Counted from the stretch's first letter, positions 7,656 through 16,837 are shown. The stretch: DNA of 64,000 bases from Conexibacter woesei DSM 14684 (GCF_000025265.1 NC_013739.1:4264001-4328000), one strand, 5' to 3'. Made by a program: numbers and translations. Notes: generated by a model not told the origin, from the sequence alone.

Positions 7656-10600
7656 TCAGCCGGTCACGCCTCCTCCCGTCGCGGGCGCGACCGCGCCCGC
7701 GACGACGCGGACGGTGCGCTGCGCGCGGTCGCCACGCGCGCCGGGCGCGGTCGCCGTCGCGGTGTTGACCTTGCTGCCGCGCGCGCCGCGGATCGCTCCA
7801 GCCCTCATCGAGAACGTCCGCGACTCGCCGGCTGGCAGCGATCTCACGCTCCAGCAGTAGGCGCCTCTCCGCAGCGTGGCGCCCGGCGTCGCGTCCTCGC
7901 GCACGAGCCCGGGCGGGAGCGTGTCGCAGACGCGCACGTTGCGGAGCGTGACCGCGGACGGGTTGCTGACGCGTATCGCGTACTCGACGGTGTCACCGGC
8001 CCGCACGACGCGGACGTCCGCCGTCTTGGCGATCCGCAGCCGCGGTCTGCCGACGCTGCGCGAGACGCCCGCGACGTTGTTGCGCGGCGTCGGGTCCTGC
8101 GCGCGGGACGTCGCGCTCGCGGCGTTGCGCAGTCTGCCCGTGGCGCGCGGGTACGCGACGACGGTGACCATGACCGATCTGCCCGCCGCGATCGTGCCGA
8201 GCGCACACGTCAGCGGCGCCCGTGGGAGGCAGCTGCCCTGGGTCGCACGGACCGAGACGATCCGCGCGGGAAGCCCGAACGTGTCGGTCAGCGCGACCGC
8301 GAACGCCGGATGCGCGGAGACGTTTCTGACGACGATCTCGTACGTCAGGCGTCTGCCGACGACGACCTCTCTCGCGCTCGTCGTCTTCGTCACCACGAGG
8401 TCGGCGGCCGGGGCCGGCGTCTGCCCGGGCGTCACCGTCGTGCTGCTTCTGTTGTCGCCGGGTCTCGGGTCGTCCTGGTCGCCGGTGACGGTCGCGGTGT
8501 TGACGATCGCCCCGCTCGCGCCGGCCGCGACGTTCGCCGCCACCAGCACCTGCACGCCGCCGCCGGCGGCGATCCCGCCGAGGTCGCACGACACGGTGCG
8601 GCCCGCGATCGAGCAGCTGCCCTGGCTCGGCGTCGCGCTCTGCACGGTCAGGCCCGCCGGCATCGGGTCGGAGACCTTCACGCCGGTCGCGGCGCTCGGG
8701 CCGGCGTTCCTGACCACGAGCGTGTAGATCACCTGCCCACTCGGGCCGGGCGTCGTCGTCGACGGCGTCTTGACGATCGAGAGGTCGGTCTCCCCTCTGA
8801 CCGGCACCTCGACTCTGGATCTGTTGTCCGTCGGGTCGGGATCCGGCGTGTCGCTTCTGACCGTCGCGGTGTTGTCGATCGCGTGGGCGACGTCGCCGGC
8901 GACGTTCGCGGTGACGGTGAACGTGGCCGTCTCACCCGCGGCCAGCGACGCGCGCGTGCACGTGACGTCCTGGCCGGCGGCGCTGCAGCCCGCGCTCGCG
9001 GAGACGAACGTGAGCCCGGCGGGCAGCGGATCGGAGACGACGACCGCGATCGCGTCGGACGGCCCGTCGTTTCTGACCGTGAGCGTGTACGTCAGGCTCC
9101 GCCCCGGCGTCGCGACGCCGGGCGAGGCCGTCTTGACGATCGACAGGTCGGCCTCGGGCCGCGCCGGCACCGAGACGCTCGAGGTCGCTCTCACCGGCGG
9201 CGGGTTCGGGTTGGACTGGGTCGACGGCGGCGAGCCCGTCGCGGTGCCGGTGTTGTCGAGCGCGCCGGCGAGGACGTCGGCCGCGGTCGTCGTGTATCTC
9301 GCCGTGCAGACCTCGGAGGCGCCCGGGGCGAGTCTCGTCTGCGGGCAGGAGAGCGCCGACAGACCGGGCATCGGGTCGGTCACGACGACCGGATCGAGCG
9401 TCACGTTGCCGGTGTTTCTCACCGCGTAGCTGTACGTCACGACCGTCCCGGCGACCTTGTACTCGGTGACGCTCGCGGACTTCACGAGCGAGATCCCCGG
9501 GTCAGGCGCGATCGTGACGACGGCCGCCGACGGCGGCGAGTCGACGAGCTGACCTCTCGGTGGCGTGCCGGTCGCGATCGCCGTGTTGTCGATCCTGCCG
9601 TTGTCGGCGTCCGCCTGGCTCGCGAGATACGGCGGCGCGGTGCACGTCGTCGAGTCGCCGGGGTCGAGCGTCGTCACGAGGCAGGTGATCGGCCCGCCGG
9701 GGCCGGTCGCAGGCGGCGTGAACGTGTCTCTCACCGCCACGCCCGTGAGCGTCACGTTGCCGGTGTTGGTGACGAGGAATCTGTATGCGATCGCGTCACC
9801 CGCGGCGGTGACCGACGTCGGCGTCGCCGTCTTGACGATGCTCAGCGCCGGCGCCTGGTCCGCGGGCACCGTCGTGCTCGATCTGTCGGTGACGGGCGGC
9901 GGCGGGGTTCCGCCGAACGGCGTCGGCGGCTGGCCGGTGACGGTGCCGGTGTTGTCGATCTCACCCGCGTTGACGTCGGCGCCGGTCGTCGTGTAGGTGG
10001 CGGTGCACGTCTGGGATGCCGCCGGCGCGAGTCTCGTCTGCGGGCACGAGATCGGCGAGAGGCCGGGCAGCGGGTCGCTCACGACGACGGGGTCGAGCGT
10101 CACGTTGCCGGTGTTTCTCACCTCGAAGCTGAACGTGACCAACGTCCCGGGTCTCGCGAAGCTTCTGACGTTCGCGGACTTGACGATCGTGATGCCCGGC
10201 TGCGCGAGGACCTCGACGGTCGCGGGCGATCTGCCGGAGACAACCGGGTCGCCGCCCGGGTCCTCACCGGTGGCGAACGCCGAGTTGCGGATGATGCCGT
10301 TGTCGATGTCGGCCTGCGTCGCCGCGTACGCCGGCGCCGTGCACGTCGTCGACTGCCCCGGAATCAGTCTCGTCTGCGGGCAGCTGATCGGGCCGAGCGT
10401 GCCGGTCGAGGGCGCCGTGAACGTGTCCGTGACCGCGACCGAGCCGACCGTCACGTTGCCCGTGTTGGTGACGAGGAAGCTGTACGAGACGAGGTCGCCC
10501 GCCGCGCTGACCGCGGTGGGGTTCGCCGTCTTGACGATGTCGAGTCTCGGTTCGGGCGTGAACGGGACCGAGGCGTCGGACGGCGGCGAGTCGACCGGGG

Positions 10601-13600
10601 GGCCTCTCGGCGGGACGCCCGTCGCGACGGCCGTGTTCTCCAGGCTGTCTCTGTCGAAGTCGTCCTGCGTGACCGTGTATCTGGCGGTGCAGATCACCTG
10701 CGCGCCCGGCGCCAGGGACGCCGCGCCCGGTGGGCAGGAGATCGTCGGCGACGGCCCCGATCCGGTGAACGCGGTCTCTCTCACGGTCACGGGAGCAAGC
10801 GTCACGTTGCCGGTGTTGGTGACGACGAACGAGTAGGTCAGCTCCTGGCCCGCCCCGCTCAACGACGGCGGGCTGACGGACTTGACGACCGTCAGCGACG
10901 GCGACGCCGGACCGTTGACCGTCGCTCTCGACGGCGGCGAGTCGACCGGCGGACCGGTCGGCGGCGTGCCCGTCGCGACCGCGGTGTTGTCGATCTCGCC
11001 TCTGTCGGCGTCAGCTTGGGTCACGGTGTACGTCGCCGTGCACGTCACCTGCCCGCCGGGGTCGAGCGACGCCGCGCCCGCCGGGCATCTCACCACCGGC
11101 GCGGTGCCGGTGCCGGTGAACGCCGTCTCTCTCACGGTCACCGGCGCCAGCGTCACGTTCCCGGTGTTCGTCACGACGAATCTGTACGTGATCGTGTCGC
11201 CGGCGGCTCTGAAGGTCGCGGGCGACGCGCTCTTGGCGATCGTCAACGCAGGCGCCGGCGTGCTCGGCGACGTCGATCTGGACGGCGGCGAGTCGACCGG
11301 TGGACCGGTCGGCGGCGTGCCAGTCGCGACCGCGGTGTTGTCGATCTGGCCTCTGTTGACGTCGGTCTGCGTCACGGTGTAGGTCGAGCTGCACGTGACC
11401 TGCGCACCGGGTGCCAGCGACGCCGCCGCCGGCGGGCAGCTGATCGCCGACGGGGTTCCGGATCCGGTGAACGCCGTCTCTCTCACGGTCACGGGCGCCA
11501 ACGTGACGTTGCCCGTGTTCGTCACCACGTATCTGTATGTGATCACCTGCCCGAGCACGAACGACGTGCCGCTGTCGTTGGACTTCACGACCGTCAGCGA
11601 CGGCGTCGCCGACGCGGTGACCGTCGCTCTCGACGGCGGCGAGTCGACCGGCGGACCGACCGGCGGCGTGCCCGTCGCGACCGCGGTGTTGTCGATCTGG
11701 CCTCTGTTGACGTCGGCCTGCGTCGCGGTGTACGTCGCCGTGCACGTCACCTGCGCGCCGGGCGCAAGCGACGCCGCGCCCGCCGGGCATCTCACCACCG
11801 GCGCGGTGCCGCTGCCCGAGAACGCCGTCTCTCTCACCGTCACCGGCGCCAGCGTCACGTTGCCGACGTTGGTGACGAGGAATCTGTACGTGACCGTGTC
11901 GCCTGCCGCGCTGATCGTCGCGGGGGACGCGCTCTTGGCGAGGTCGAGCGCCGGTTCGGGCGCCTGCGGGACCGAGGTCGAGGACGGCGGCGATCTGATC
12001 GGATCGCCCGCGGGCGAGTCGCCCGTCGCGACCGCGGTGTTCGCGACCACGCCGGTGTCGACGTCGGCCTGCGTGACGACGTACGTCGCCGTGCACGTGA
12101 CCGACGCGCTCGGCGCGAGCGAGGCGGCGGCCGGCGGGCACGAGATCGCCGGCGGCGTGCCGGAGCCGCTGAAGGAGGTGTCGGTCACGGTGACCGGCGC
12201 GAGCGTCACGTCGCCGGTGTTGGTGACGAGGAACGAGTACGTGACCGTGTCGCCGACGATCAGTCTTCTTCTGTCGGCGGACTTGTCGAGCGTGAGCGAC
12301 GGCGCGAGCGGGGAGTTGAGGAACGTGCAGAGGATGTTCGAGCTGGCTCTGCCGATGACCGGCGCCGGGAACGGCACGGTGAACGACGCGCCGCTGCCGG
12401 AGGAGACCGGCGCATTGCCGTTGGCCGTGTCGACGCAGTCGTACGTCGTTCTGTAGTTGGCCAGTCTCGCGCCTCTGGCCGCCGACTCCGTCAGCGTGTA
12501 GGTGGTGCCCGACTGCGCGATGATCGGACCCGCGACCGCCGTCTGGATCCCTCTCGCGCCGCCGCTCGTCGTCGCGACGTTGCCCGAGGTCAATCCGCCG
12601 CCGGATATCGACAGGCCGAACTGGTCAGCGGGGGCGTAGCGGCCGAGGATCTCCTTGCGCAGCGACAGCGTCGGGTTGGTCGCGCAGGCGGCGAGGTCGA
12701 CGTTCGCGAACGCCTGCGCGGCGGCGTCGAGGCTGGTCGGCCCGGCGAGCGCGACGCCGGTGTTCGGGTTGATTCTCGTCAGCTGGTTCGGTCCGGCGTT
12801 GAGGACGTACAGGTTGCCCGCGTTGTCGAACGAGATCCCGTTGTAGAGCGGCCCGCTGCTGGTGAAGCCCGCGACTCTGGTGCTCGTCACCGTCGCGCCC
12901 GTCGGCGAGCCGGTCGTCGGCAGCGACGCGGCGTTGACGCGGCTGATCGCGACCGTCGTCCCGACCGACTCCAGCAGGTAGAGGTTGCCGAGCGCGTCGA
13001 ACGCGATGTCGCCGTTGGGGCCGCCGGCGCCGACGATCGGCAGGTTGATCGTCGCGATCTTGCCCGTGACCGGCGTGTTCGTGGTCGTGTCGAACGCGTA
13101 GACGGTCGCGGTGCCGGCCGTCGTCGCCGTGCCGGCCGCATAGGCGGCGTAGTAGTAGAGCCCGTTGGCGGGGTTGATCGCTCCGGCGACGAAGCTCTCC
13201 GTCCCGGCGGAACCGGTGTAGCTCGTCCACGTCTCCGCGATCGCGTCATACGCGCGGATGACCGCCGACCCCGTCGCGGCCTGGTCGACGGCGTAGAGCG
13301 CGGTGCCGCCTCTGGTGATCCCGATCCCGTTCGCGAAGCCGCCGGACGGGATCGTCGTGACCAGGGTGCTGGTGACCTGCGCGCCGCCCACGGTGCTCTC
13401 GTCGAGCGCGAAGATCGTGCCGTTGGACGCCGTCGAGTTGGTCGCGCCGCGCATGGCCGAGTAGATCGTCGCGCCCGTGCAGTCGAACGGCACGGCCTGT
13501 GCGGCCGGCGCCAGCAGCGCGAGGATCGTCATCGTCGCGGTCAGCGCCGCGGCGGCGAGCAGCGCGCGCCGGGCGGTCGCCAGCGGGCGTGCCGCGCGAC

Positions 13601-13625
13601 GCGCGGCGCTTCGGGGCAGGCTCAT
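7656..13625 (-). CDS. Giant secreted DUF11-repeat protein (1,989 aa)
   Basis: A predicted surface or exported protein. Residues 1-44 are a signal peptide (Arg-rich n-region, ALLAAAALTATMTILALLA core, cleavage after AQA). Residues 45 to about 330 look like a beta-propeller-like domain (repeated NLYLLES / NLYVLNAG strands), followed by a short SpaA/prealbumin-like domain. From about residue 445, 13 modules of about 118 aa follow: nine with a VTNTGNVTL signature and four more typical DUF11 modules (RNDGPSDA type). The C-terminus ends APATGGGVTG with no membrane anchor, so an LPxTG attachment is not supported. Most Arg codons sampled in it are AGA. The start at 13625 places the signal peptide at the N-terminus; the ribosome site is weak. 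Confidence 0.88.
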   Translation of the reverse strand: MSLPRSAARRAARPLATARRALLAAAALTATMTILALLAPAAQAVPFDCTGATIYSAMRGATNSTASNGTIFALDESTVGGAQVTSTLVTTIPSGGFANGIGITRGGTALYAVDQAATGSAVIRAYDAIAETWTSYTGSAGTESFVAGAINPANGLYYYAAYAAGTATTAGTATVYAFDTTTNTPVTGKIATINLPIVGAGGPNGDIAFDALGNLYLLESVGTTVAISRVNAASLPTTGSPTGATVTSTRVAGFTSSGPLYNGISFDNAGNLYVLNAGPNQLTRINPNTGVALAGPTSLDAAAQAFANVDLAACATNPTLSLRKEILGRYAPADQFGLSISGGGLTSGNVATTSGGARGIQTAVAGPIIAQSGTTYTLTESAARGARLANYRTTYDCVDTANGNAPVSSGSGASFTVPFPAPVIGRASSNILCTFLNSPLAPSLTLDKSADRRRLIVGDTVTYSFLVTNTGDVTLAPVTVTDTSFSGSGTPPAISCPPAAASLAPSASVTCTATYVVTQADVDTGVVANTAVATGDSPAGDPIRSPPSSTSVPQAPEPALDLAKSASPATISAAGDTVTYRFLVTNVGNVTLAPVTVRETAFSGSGTAPVVRCPAGAASLAPGAQVTCTATYTATQADVNRGQIDNTAVATGTPPVGPPVDSPPSRATVTASATPSLTVVKSNDSGTSFVLGQVITYRYVVTNTGNVTLAPVTVRETAFTGSGTPSAISCPPAAASLAPGAQVTCSSTYTVTQTDVNRGQIDNTAVATGTPPTGPPVDSPPSRSTSPSTPAPALTIAKSASPATFRAAGDTITYRFVVTNTGNVTLAPVTVRETAFTGTGTAPVVRCPAGAASLDPGGQVTCTATYTVTQADADRGEIDNTAVATGTPPTGPPVDSPPSRATVNGPASPSLTVVKSVSPPSLSGAGQELTYSFVVTNTGNVTLAPVTVRETAFTGSGPSPTISCPPGAASLAPGAQVICTARYTVTQDDFDRDSLENTAVATGVPPRGPPVDSPPSDASVPFTPEPRLDIVKTANPTAVSAAGDLVSYSFLVTNTGNVTVGSVAVTDTFTAPSTGTLGPISCPQTRLIPGQSTTCTAPAYAATQADIDNGIIRNSAFATGEDPGGDPVVSGRSPATVEVLAQPGITIVKSANVRSFARPGTLVTFSFEVRNTGNVTLDPVVVSDPLPGLSPISCPQTRLAPAASQTCTATYTTTGADVNAGEIDNTGTVTGQPPTPFGGTPPPPVTDRSSTTVPADQAPALSIVKTATPTSVTAAGDAIAYRFLVTNTGNVTLTGVAVRDTFTPPATGPGGPITCLVTTLDPGDSTTCTAPPYLASQADADNGRIDNTAIATGTPPRGQLVDSPPSAAVVTIAPDPGISLVKSASVTEYKVAGTVVTYSYAVRNTGNVTLDPVVVTDPMPGLSALSCPQTRLAPGASEVCTARYTTTAADVLAGALDNTGTATGSPPSTQSNPNPPPVRATSSVSVPARPEADLSIVKTASPGVATPGRSLTYTLTVRNDGPSDAIAVVVSDPLPAGLTFVSASAGCSAAGQDVTCTRASLAAGETATFTVTANVAGDVAHAIDNTATVRSDTPDPDPTDNRSRVEVPVRGETDLSIVKTPSTTTPGPSGQVIYTLVVRNAGPSAATGVKVSDPMPAGLTVQSATPSQGSCSIAGRTVSCDLGGIAAGGGVQVLVAANVAAGASGAIVNTATVTGDQDDPRPGDNRSSTTVTPGQTPAPAADLVVTKTTSAREVVVGRRLTYEIVVRNVSAHPAFAVALTDTFGLPARIVSVRATQGSCLPRAPLTCALGTIAAGRSVMVTVVAYPRATGRLRNAASATSRAQDPTPRNNVAGVSRSVGRPRLRIAKTADVRVVRAGDTVEYAIRVSNPSAVTLRNVRVCDTLPPGLVREDATPGATLRRGAYCWSVRSLPAGESRTFSMRAGAIRGARGSKVNTATATAPGARGDRAQRTVRVVAGAVAPATGGGVTG
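8000..12300 (-). repeat. Thirteen tandem DUF11-type coding modules, about 355 bp each
   Basis: Within the giant gene a K(S/T)-Asx motif recurs about every 355 bp (near 12285, 11940, 11580, 11230, 10880, 10535, 10175, 9835, 9475, 9130, 8770, 8390 and 8020). The modules between about 10,900 and 12,000 are the most alike at DNA level and share long near-identical stretches (DSPPSRATV, GTPPTGPPV), suggesting recent expansion there. The last four modules diverge strongly. Confidence 0.8.
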
Positions 13626-13650
13626 GAGTGTCGTCCGTTCGTGTCTGGCG

Positions 13651-13938
13651 TCATGCCACGCCGACGAGCACGCACCGCAGCTCGTCGGCTCCATGAATCG
13701 CAGTTGAGGCAGCAGTCCTCCCGGTGCCGAGCACCGTCGCTCTGCTGTCCGTGAAGTAGACGGTCACCTCGTGCGCGCAGGGCCGGTCACCGGCACCCGT
13801 CGCGCGTCCCCCGGCGGTCCAGCCGCCGGGGCTCCCCTTGCAGGAGGTGAGCCGCACATCTCTGCGATTCATGACCATGTTGCCGACCGCGCCCAGCAGG
13901 ACGCGTGTGCGCGCACTACGTCTCGCGCTCTCCACCAC
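13651..13938 (-). CDS. Small hypothetical protein, possibly FxLYD-like
   Basis: A 95-residue reading frame 25 bp upstream of, and in the same direction as, the giant repeat gene. The GTG at 13938 is chosen because GGGAGGGAC sits just upstream. The middle reads RDVRLTSCKGSPGGWTAGG and then HEVTVYFTDSRATVLGTG, a pattern like the beta-sandwich FxLYD/DUF3426-type domains of exported proteins. No signal peptide is evident from this start. It may be a real companion of the repeat protein or a decayed gene. Confidence 0.4.
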   Translation of the reverse strand: MVESARRSARTRVLLGAVGNMVMNRRDVRLTSCKGSPGGWTAGGRATGAGDRPCAHEVTVYFTDSRATVLGTGRTAASTAIHGADELRCVLVGVA

Positions 13939-14007
13939 TCGTCCCTCCCGGACAGAGTTGGCTATGACACCGGACAAGCACCCCTGCCTTCCGGCGAATA
14001 CGGAAAG

Positions 14008-15036
14008 CTAGAGTGCTGTCGAACCTTCGTCAAGTGCGATGGTGCGCGGCCCGTCGGTGTGGAGGAACAGCAGCGGGCCTGCCCCGAAGCGGTCGGCTGC
14101 GTTCAGCGCCAGCAGCGCGGCCATCGCCTTCGCCGTGTACACCGGTTCGAGCGCGAGGCCGGCGCGCGACGCCGCCAGCGCCTGGGCGCGCTCGCCCTCG
14201 GGCGTCGCGTGACCGTACGAGCGCCCGAGCCAGTCGCGCACGAGCAGCACGTCGTCCTCCGCGAACGGGAACCGCGGCAGCGCCGCGCCGCGTCGGCGCA
14301 GCAGCCGCGCGGTCCGCCGCGCGAGCCCGGCGATCGTGCGCGCGTCGAGCCGCAGTCTGTCGTTGACGACGACGCCGACGACGCGCGTCGGCAGCCCGGC
14401 GATCCGCAGGCCGAGCAGCAGCCCCGCGGCCGTGCCGCCGGTGCCGACGGCCGTCACGACGTGCGACGGCGCCGGCAGCGCGCCGTCGCGGACCTGCGCG
14501 GCCAGCTCCAGCGCGACCTCGACGTACCCGAGCGTGCCGACCGGCGAGGACCCGCCGGCCGGGAGCACGTACGGGAGCCGGGCGCCGTCGGCGTGCCGCG
14601 CCAGCAGCAGCGGCACGCGCGCGACCGTCCGCGCCTTCGTGCGAGTGAAGTGGAGCGTCGCGCCGGAGCTGTGCAGGCGCGCCAGCTGGGCGCGGACGTG
14701 GTCGTCGAGCGGCTGGTCGACGAGCGCGAGCGCCGTCGCGAGCCCGCGGTCGCGCGCGTACAGGGCGGCCGCGAGCCCCCAGTTCGTCCCCAGCCCGCCG
14801 AACGTCAGGATCGTCCGGCGGCCACGCCGCTCGGCGTCGGGGATCAGCCATTCGAGCTTGCGCACCTTGTTGCCGCCCCAGCCGCCGTCGCCGAAGCGCC
14901 CCTCGTCCTTGACCCACACAGGCGCGCCGCCGTCCGCCAGCTGCGGCAGCGGCCGCACCGGCGTCGGGCGGCTGCCGAGCGGGACGTGCGGCAGCGTCTC
15001 GCGCAACGGCGGGAACCGCTCGTGAAGCGCGCTCAC
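14008..15036 (-). CDS. PLP-dependent D-cysteine desulfhydrase / ACC deaminase family protein
   Basis: A 342-residue fold-type II PLP enzyme. The expected Schiff-base lysine is in GWGGNKVRKLEWL (about residue 56) and the phosphate-binding loop is VTAVGTGGTAAGLLLG. Relatives cleave D-cysteine to pyruvate, sulfide and ammonia, or open 1-aminocyclopropane-1-carboxylate; the subfamily cannot be told here. The GTG start has no ribosome site, but TACAGT lies 7 nt upstream, consistent with a leaderless transcript. It stands as a single gene. Confidence 0.8.
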   Translation of the reverse strand: MSALHERFPPLRETLPHVPLGSRPTPVRPLPQLADGGAPVWVKDEGRFGDGGWGGNKVRKLEWLIPDAERRGRRTILTFGGLGTNWGLAAALYARDRGLATALALVDQPLDDHVRAQLARLHSSGATLHFTRTKARTVARVPLLLARHADGARLPYVLPAGGSSPVGTLGYVEVALELAAQVRDGALPAPSHVVTAVGTGGTAAGLLLGLRIAGLPTRVVGVVVNDRLRLDARTIAGLARRTARLLRRRGAALPRFPFAEDDVLLVRDWLGRSYGHATPEGERAQALAASRAGLALEPVYTAKAMAALLALNAADRFGAGPLLFLHTDGPRTIALDEGSTAL

Positions 15037-15075
15037 GGCGCGGACTGTACGCGCCGCCCGCCGCGGCCGGCGCAG

Positions 15076-15375
15076 CTACGGCAGCTTGCTCGCGAGCACG
15101 TCGAGCTTCTCGATCCCCGGCGCCTCGGCGAACAGGTCGGTCGCCCGCTCGCCCAGCGCCGCCGCGACACGGCCTCTGAGGTGCTCGTCGCGCCCGTCCT
15201 CCCCGTCGAACACGTCGAAGATGCCGAACGTCGCCGGGCCGAGCTTGATCGCGAACCAGGCGGTCGTCTTCGCCTCCGCGTCGACGAGGTCCTGAGCCTG
15301 ACGCAGGAACTGCGCGACGTCGTCCTCCCGGCCCGGCTTGGCCTCCAGCCGGACCCACAGACCTACGGTCACCAT
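15076..15375 (-). CDS. Antibiotic biosynthesis monooxygenase (ABM) domain protein
   Basis: A 99-residue ferredoxin-like alpha-beta protein. VTVGLWVRLEAKPGREDDVAQFL at the N-terminus and the central W-F-x-I / FGIFDVFD strands fit the ABM superfamily (small dimeric quinol or heme oxygenases and stress proteins). The ATG at 15375 follows AGAGGAG with a 7-nt gap. The gene starts 45 bp downstream of tRNA-Gly in the same direction, so part of its expression could come by read-through from the tRNA promoter. Substrate unknown. Confidence 0.75.
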   Translation of the reverse strand: MVTVGLWVRLEAKPGREDDVAQFLRQAQDLVDAEAKTTAWFAIKLGPATFGIFDVFDGEDGRDEHLRGRVAAALGERATDLFAEAPGIEKLDVLASKLP

Positions 15376-15420
15376 CGGGGGGCTCCTCTCGGCGGCGGTG
15401 TACCGCAGAGGCTGCCCGAG

Positions 15421-15491
15421 AGCGGGCGACGGGAATCGAACCCGCCCTAAGAGCTTGGAAGGCTCCTGTGCAACCACAACACTTCGCCCGC
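15421..15491 (-). tRNA. tRNA-Gly (anticodon UCC)
   Basis: A 71-nt cloverleaf: 7-bp acceptor stem GCGGGCG/CGCCCGC, anticodon loop CTTCCAA (anticodon TCC), T-loop GGTTCGATTCC and discriminator U. CCA is not encoded. Confidence 0.95.
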
Positions 15492-15507
15492 GGGTGCGCC
15501 GACGATC

Positions 15508-16350
15508 CTACCTCGTCGCGGCGGGTCTGCGCTGCTCGGTCGGCACCTCGCCGGCCTCGTCGGCGAGCGTCGGCGGCGGCCACGGGCCGAACCAGTTGTC
15601 GCGCGCGCCGTCGAGCGTCACGACCGAGCCACTGAACGCGGCGCCCAGCTCGGAGGCGAGCAGCGCGATCAGCCAGGCGTGCTCGGGCGGCTGGCCGAGC
15701 CGCTGGAGCGGGACCGTCCGCGCGACGCTCGCGCGGACCGGCTCGGGGTACTTGTCGAGCGCGTCGGTCTGGAAGTGGCCGGCGGCGACCGCGACGACGG
15801 CGATCCCGTCGGCCGCCCAGCGCTGCGCCCACGCGCGCGTCAGCGACTCGACCGCCGCGCGCGCGGCGCTGGAGTGCGTCATCCCGGCGAGCCCGTGGTG
15901 CGGCGAGAGCGTGACGTTGACGATCGTCCCCCGCCCCGCCGGCCGCATCGCCCGCTCGACGGCCAGCTCCGCCATCCGCGTCGTGCCGCCGACGTTGAGC
16001 CGCATGACCGCCTGCCAGCCCTTCGTCGCGATCGCCTCGGCCGGCGTGAAGTACTGCCCGCCGGCGTTGTTGACGAGCAGGTCGAGGCGGCCGTGCCGCT
16101 CCAGCACGGTCGCGACGATCCGCTCCGCGTCCTCCTGCTCGCGGATGTCGCCGGTGACGATCGACGCCGCCTCCCCGAGTCTCGCCGCCGTCGCTGCGAG
16201 CACCTCCTCGCGCCGCCCGGCGAGCACGACCTGGGCGCCGCACGCGATCAGCTCGCGCGCCGCCGCGCGGCCGAGCCCGGTGCCGCCACCGGTGACGAGC
16301 GCGGCCTGCCCGTCGAGCAGGCCGGGGGCGAAGATCTCCGAAGCGCTCAC
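15508..16350 (-). CDS. SDR-family oxidoreductase, AtuG / trans-enoyl-CoA reductase-like subgroup
   Basis: A 280-residue short-chain dehydrogenase/reductase. The cofactor loop is TGGGTGLG (about residues 20-27) and the structural NNAGG is present. The usual YxxxK catalytic pair is replaced: the aligned segment reads MTHSSAARAAVESL, with Ser at the Tyr position and Arg at the Lys position. This HxxAARA pattern is known from citronellol-dehydrogenase (AtuG)-like and dienoyl/enoyl-CoA reductase-like SDRs, so it is probably a natural subfamily feature. GTG start; TACGAT 7 nt upstream suggests a leaderless mRNA. Confidence 0.8.
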   Translation of the reverse strand: MSASEIFAPGLLDGQAALVTGGGTGLGRAAARELIACGAQVVLAGRREEVLAATAARLGEAASIVTGDIREQEDAERIVATVLERHGRLDLLVNNAGGQYFTPAEAIATKGWQAVMRLNVGGTTRMAELAVERAMRPAGRGTIVNVTLSPHHGLAGMTHSSAARAAVESLTRAWAQRWAADGIAVVAVAAGHFQTDALDKYPEPVRASVARTVPLQRLGQPPEHAWLIALLASELGAAFSGSVVTLDGARDNWFGPWPPPTLADEAGEVPTEQRRPAATR

Positions 16351-16433
16351 GGCGCGGATCGTAGCCCGCCGCTCGCGCACGGCGAGCCGCTCACTGCGCG
16401 TACAGCAGCTGCCGCGAGGAGCTGAGTCAGCGG

Positions 16434-16772
16434 TCAGCCGGCGTCGTAGGCGGTGACGAGCCGCTTCGGCGCGCGCCCGCGCCACGCCTCGATCACCAGC
16501 TCGCGCAGCTCCTGCTGCTCGGCGGTCGCGAGCGTGACGATCGTCCAGCCCTGCCGCCCCCACGCGCCGGCCGCCGGCCGGAACGACTGCGGGGCGGTCG
16601 CGACGACCGCCGCCTGCTCGGCCGCGTCGAGTCGCAGCGACAGCTCGCCCGGGTTCGGGAAGCCGGCGAAGACTCTGTCCCGCACGCGGAAGTCGGCGTG
16701 GCCCATGTGCGACTTCTCCGCCGTCTCCGGCAGCGACAGCGCGACCGCGCGGACGTCCTCTTCTCTCACCAT
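16434..16772 (-). CDS. MmcQ/YjbR family DNA-binding protein
   Basis: A 112-residue protein of the MmcQ/YjbR (DUF419) family, which has a double-wing CyaY-like fold. Typical blocks are ALSLPETAEKSHMGHADFRV, a middle ELSLRLDAAEQ strand and a C-terminal W-x-x-V helix-strand (GRQGWTIVTL). The ATG at 16772 is preferred to the ATG three codons upstream because GGAGG then has a 9-nt spacing instead of touching the start. Biological role of the family is poorly known. Confidence 0.75.
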   Translation of the reverse strand: MVREEDVRAVALSLPETAEKSHMGHADFRVRDRVFAGFPNPGELSLRLDAAEQAAVVATAPQSFRPAAGAWGRQGWTIVTLATAEQQELRELVIEAWRGRAPKRLVTAYDAG

Positions 16773-16837
16773 GACCGACATCCTCCCGCCGCCGGCGGAG
16801 CGCGTCTTGGACGGATGCGAAGCGGTCACGCCGGCGC

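Noticed and set aside
7656-7690. LPxTG cell-wall anchor at the end of the repeat protein
   Set aside because: Only APATG is present and the protein stops five residues later; no hydrophobic stretch or basic tail follows in any frame.
7614-13754. A 2,046-codon open frame on the plus strand across the repeat gene
   Set aside because: It is the mirror of the repeat gene caused by its codon pattern; it is Arg/Gly-rich, has no domain and no ribosome site, whereas the minus strand has a signal peptide and 13 recognisable modules.
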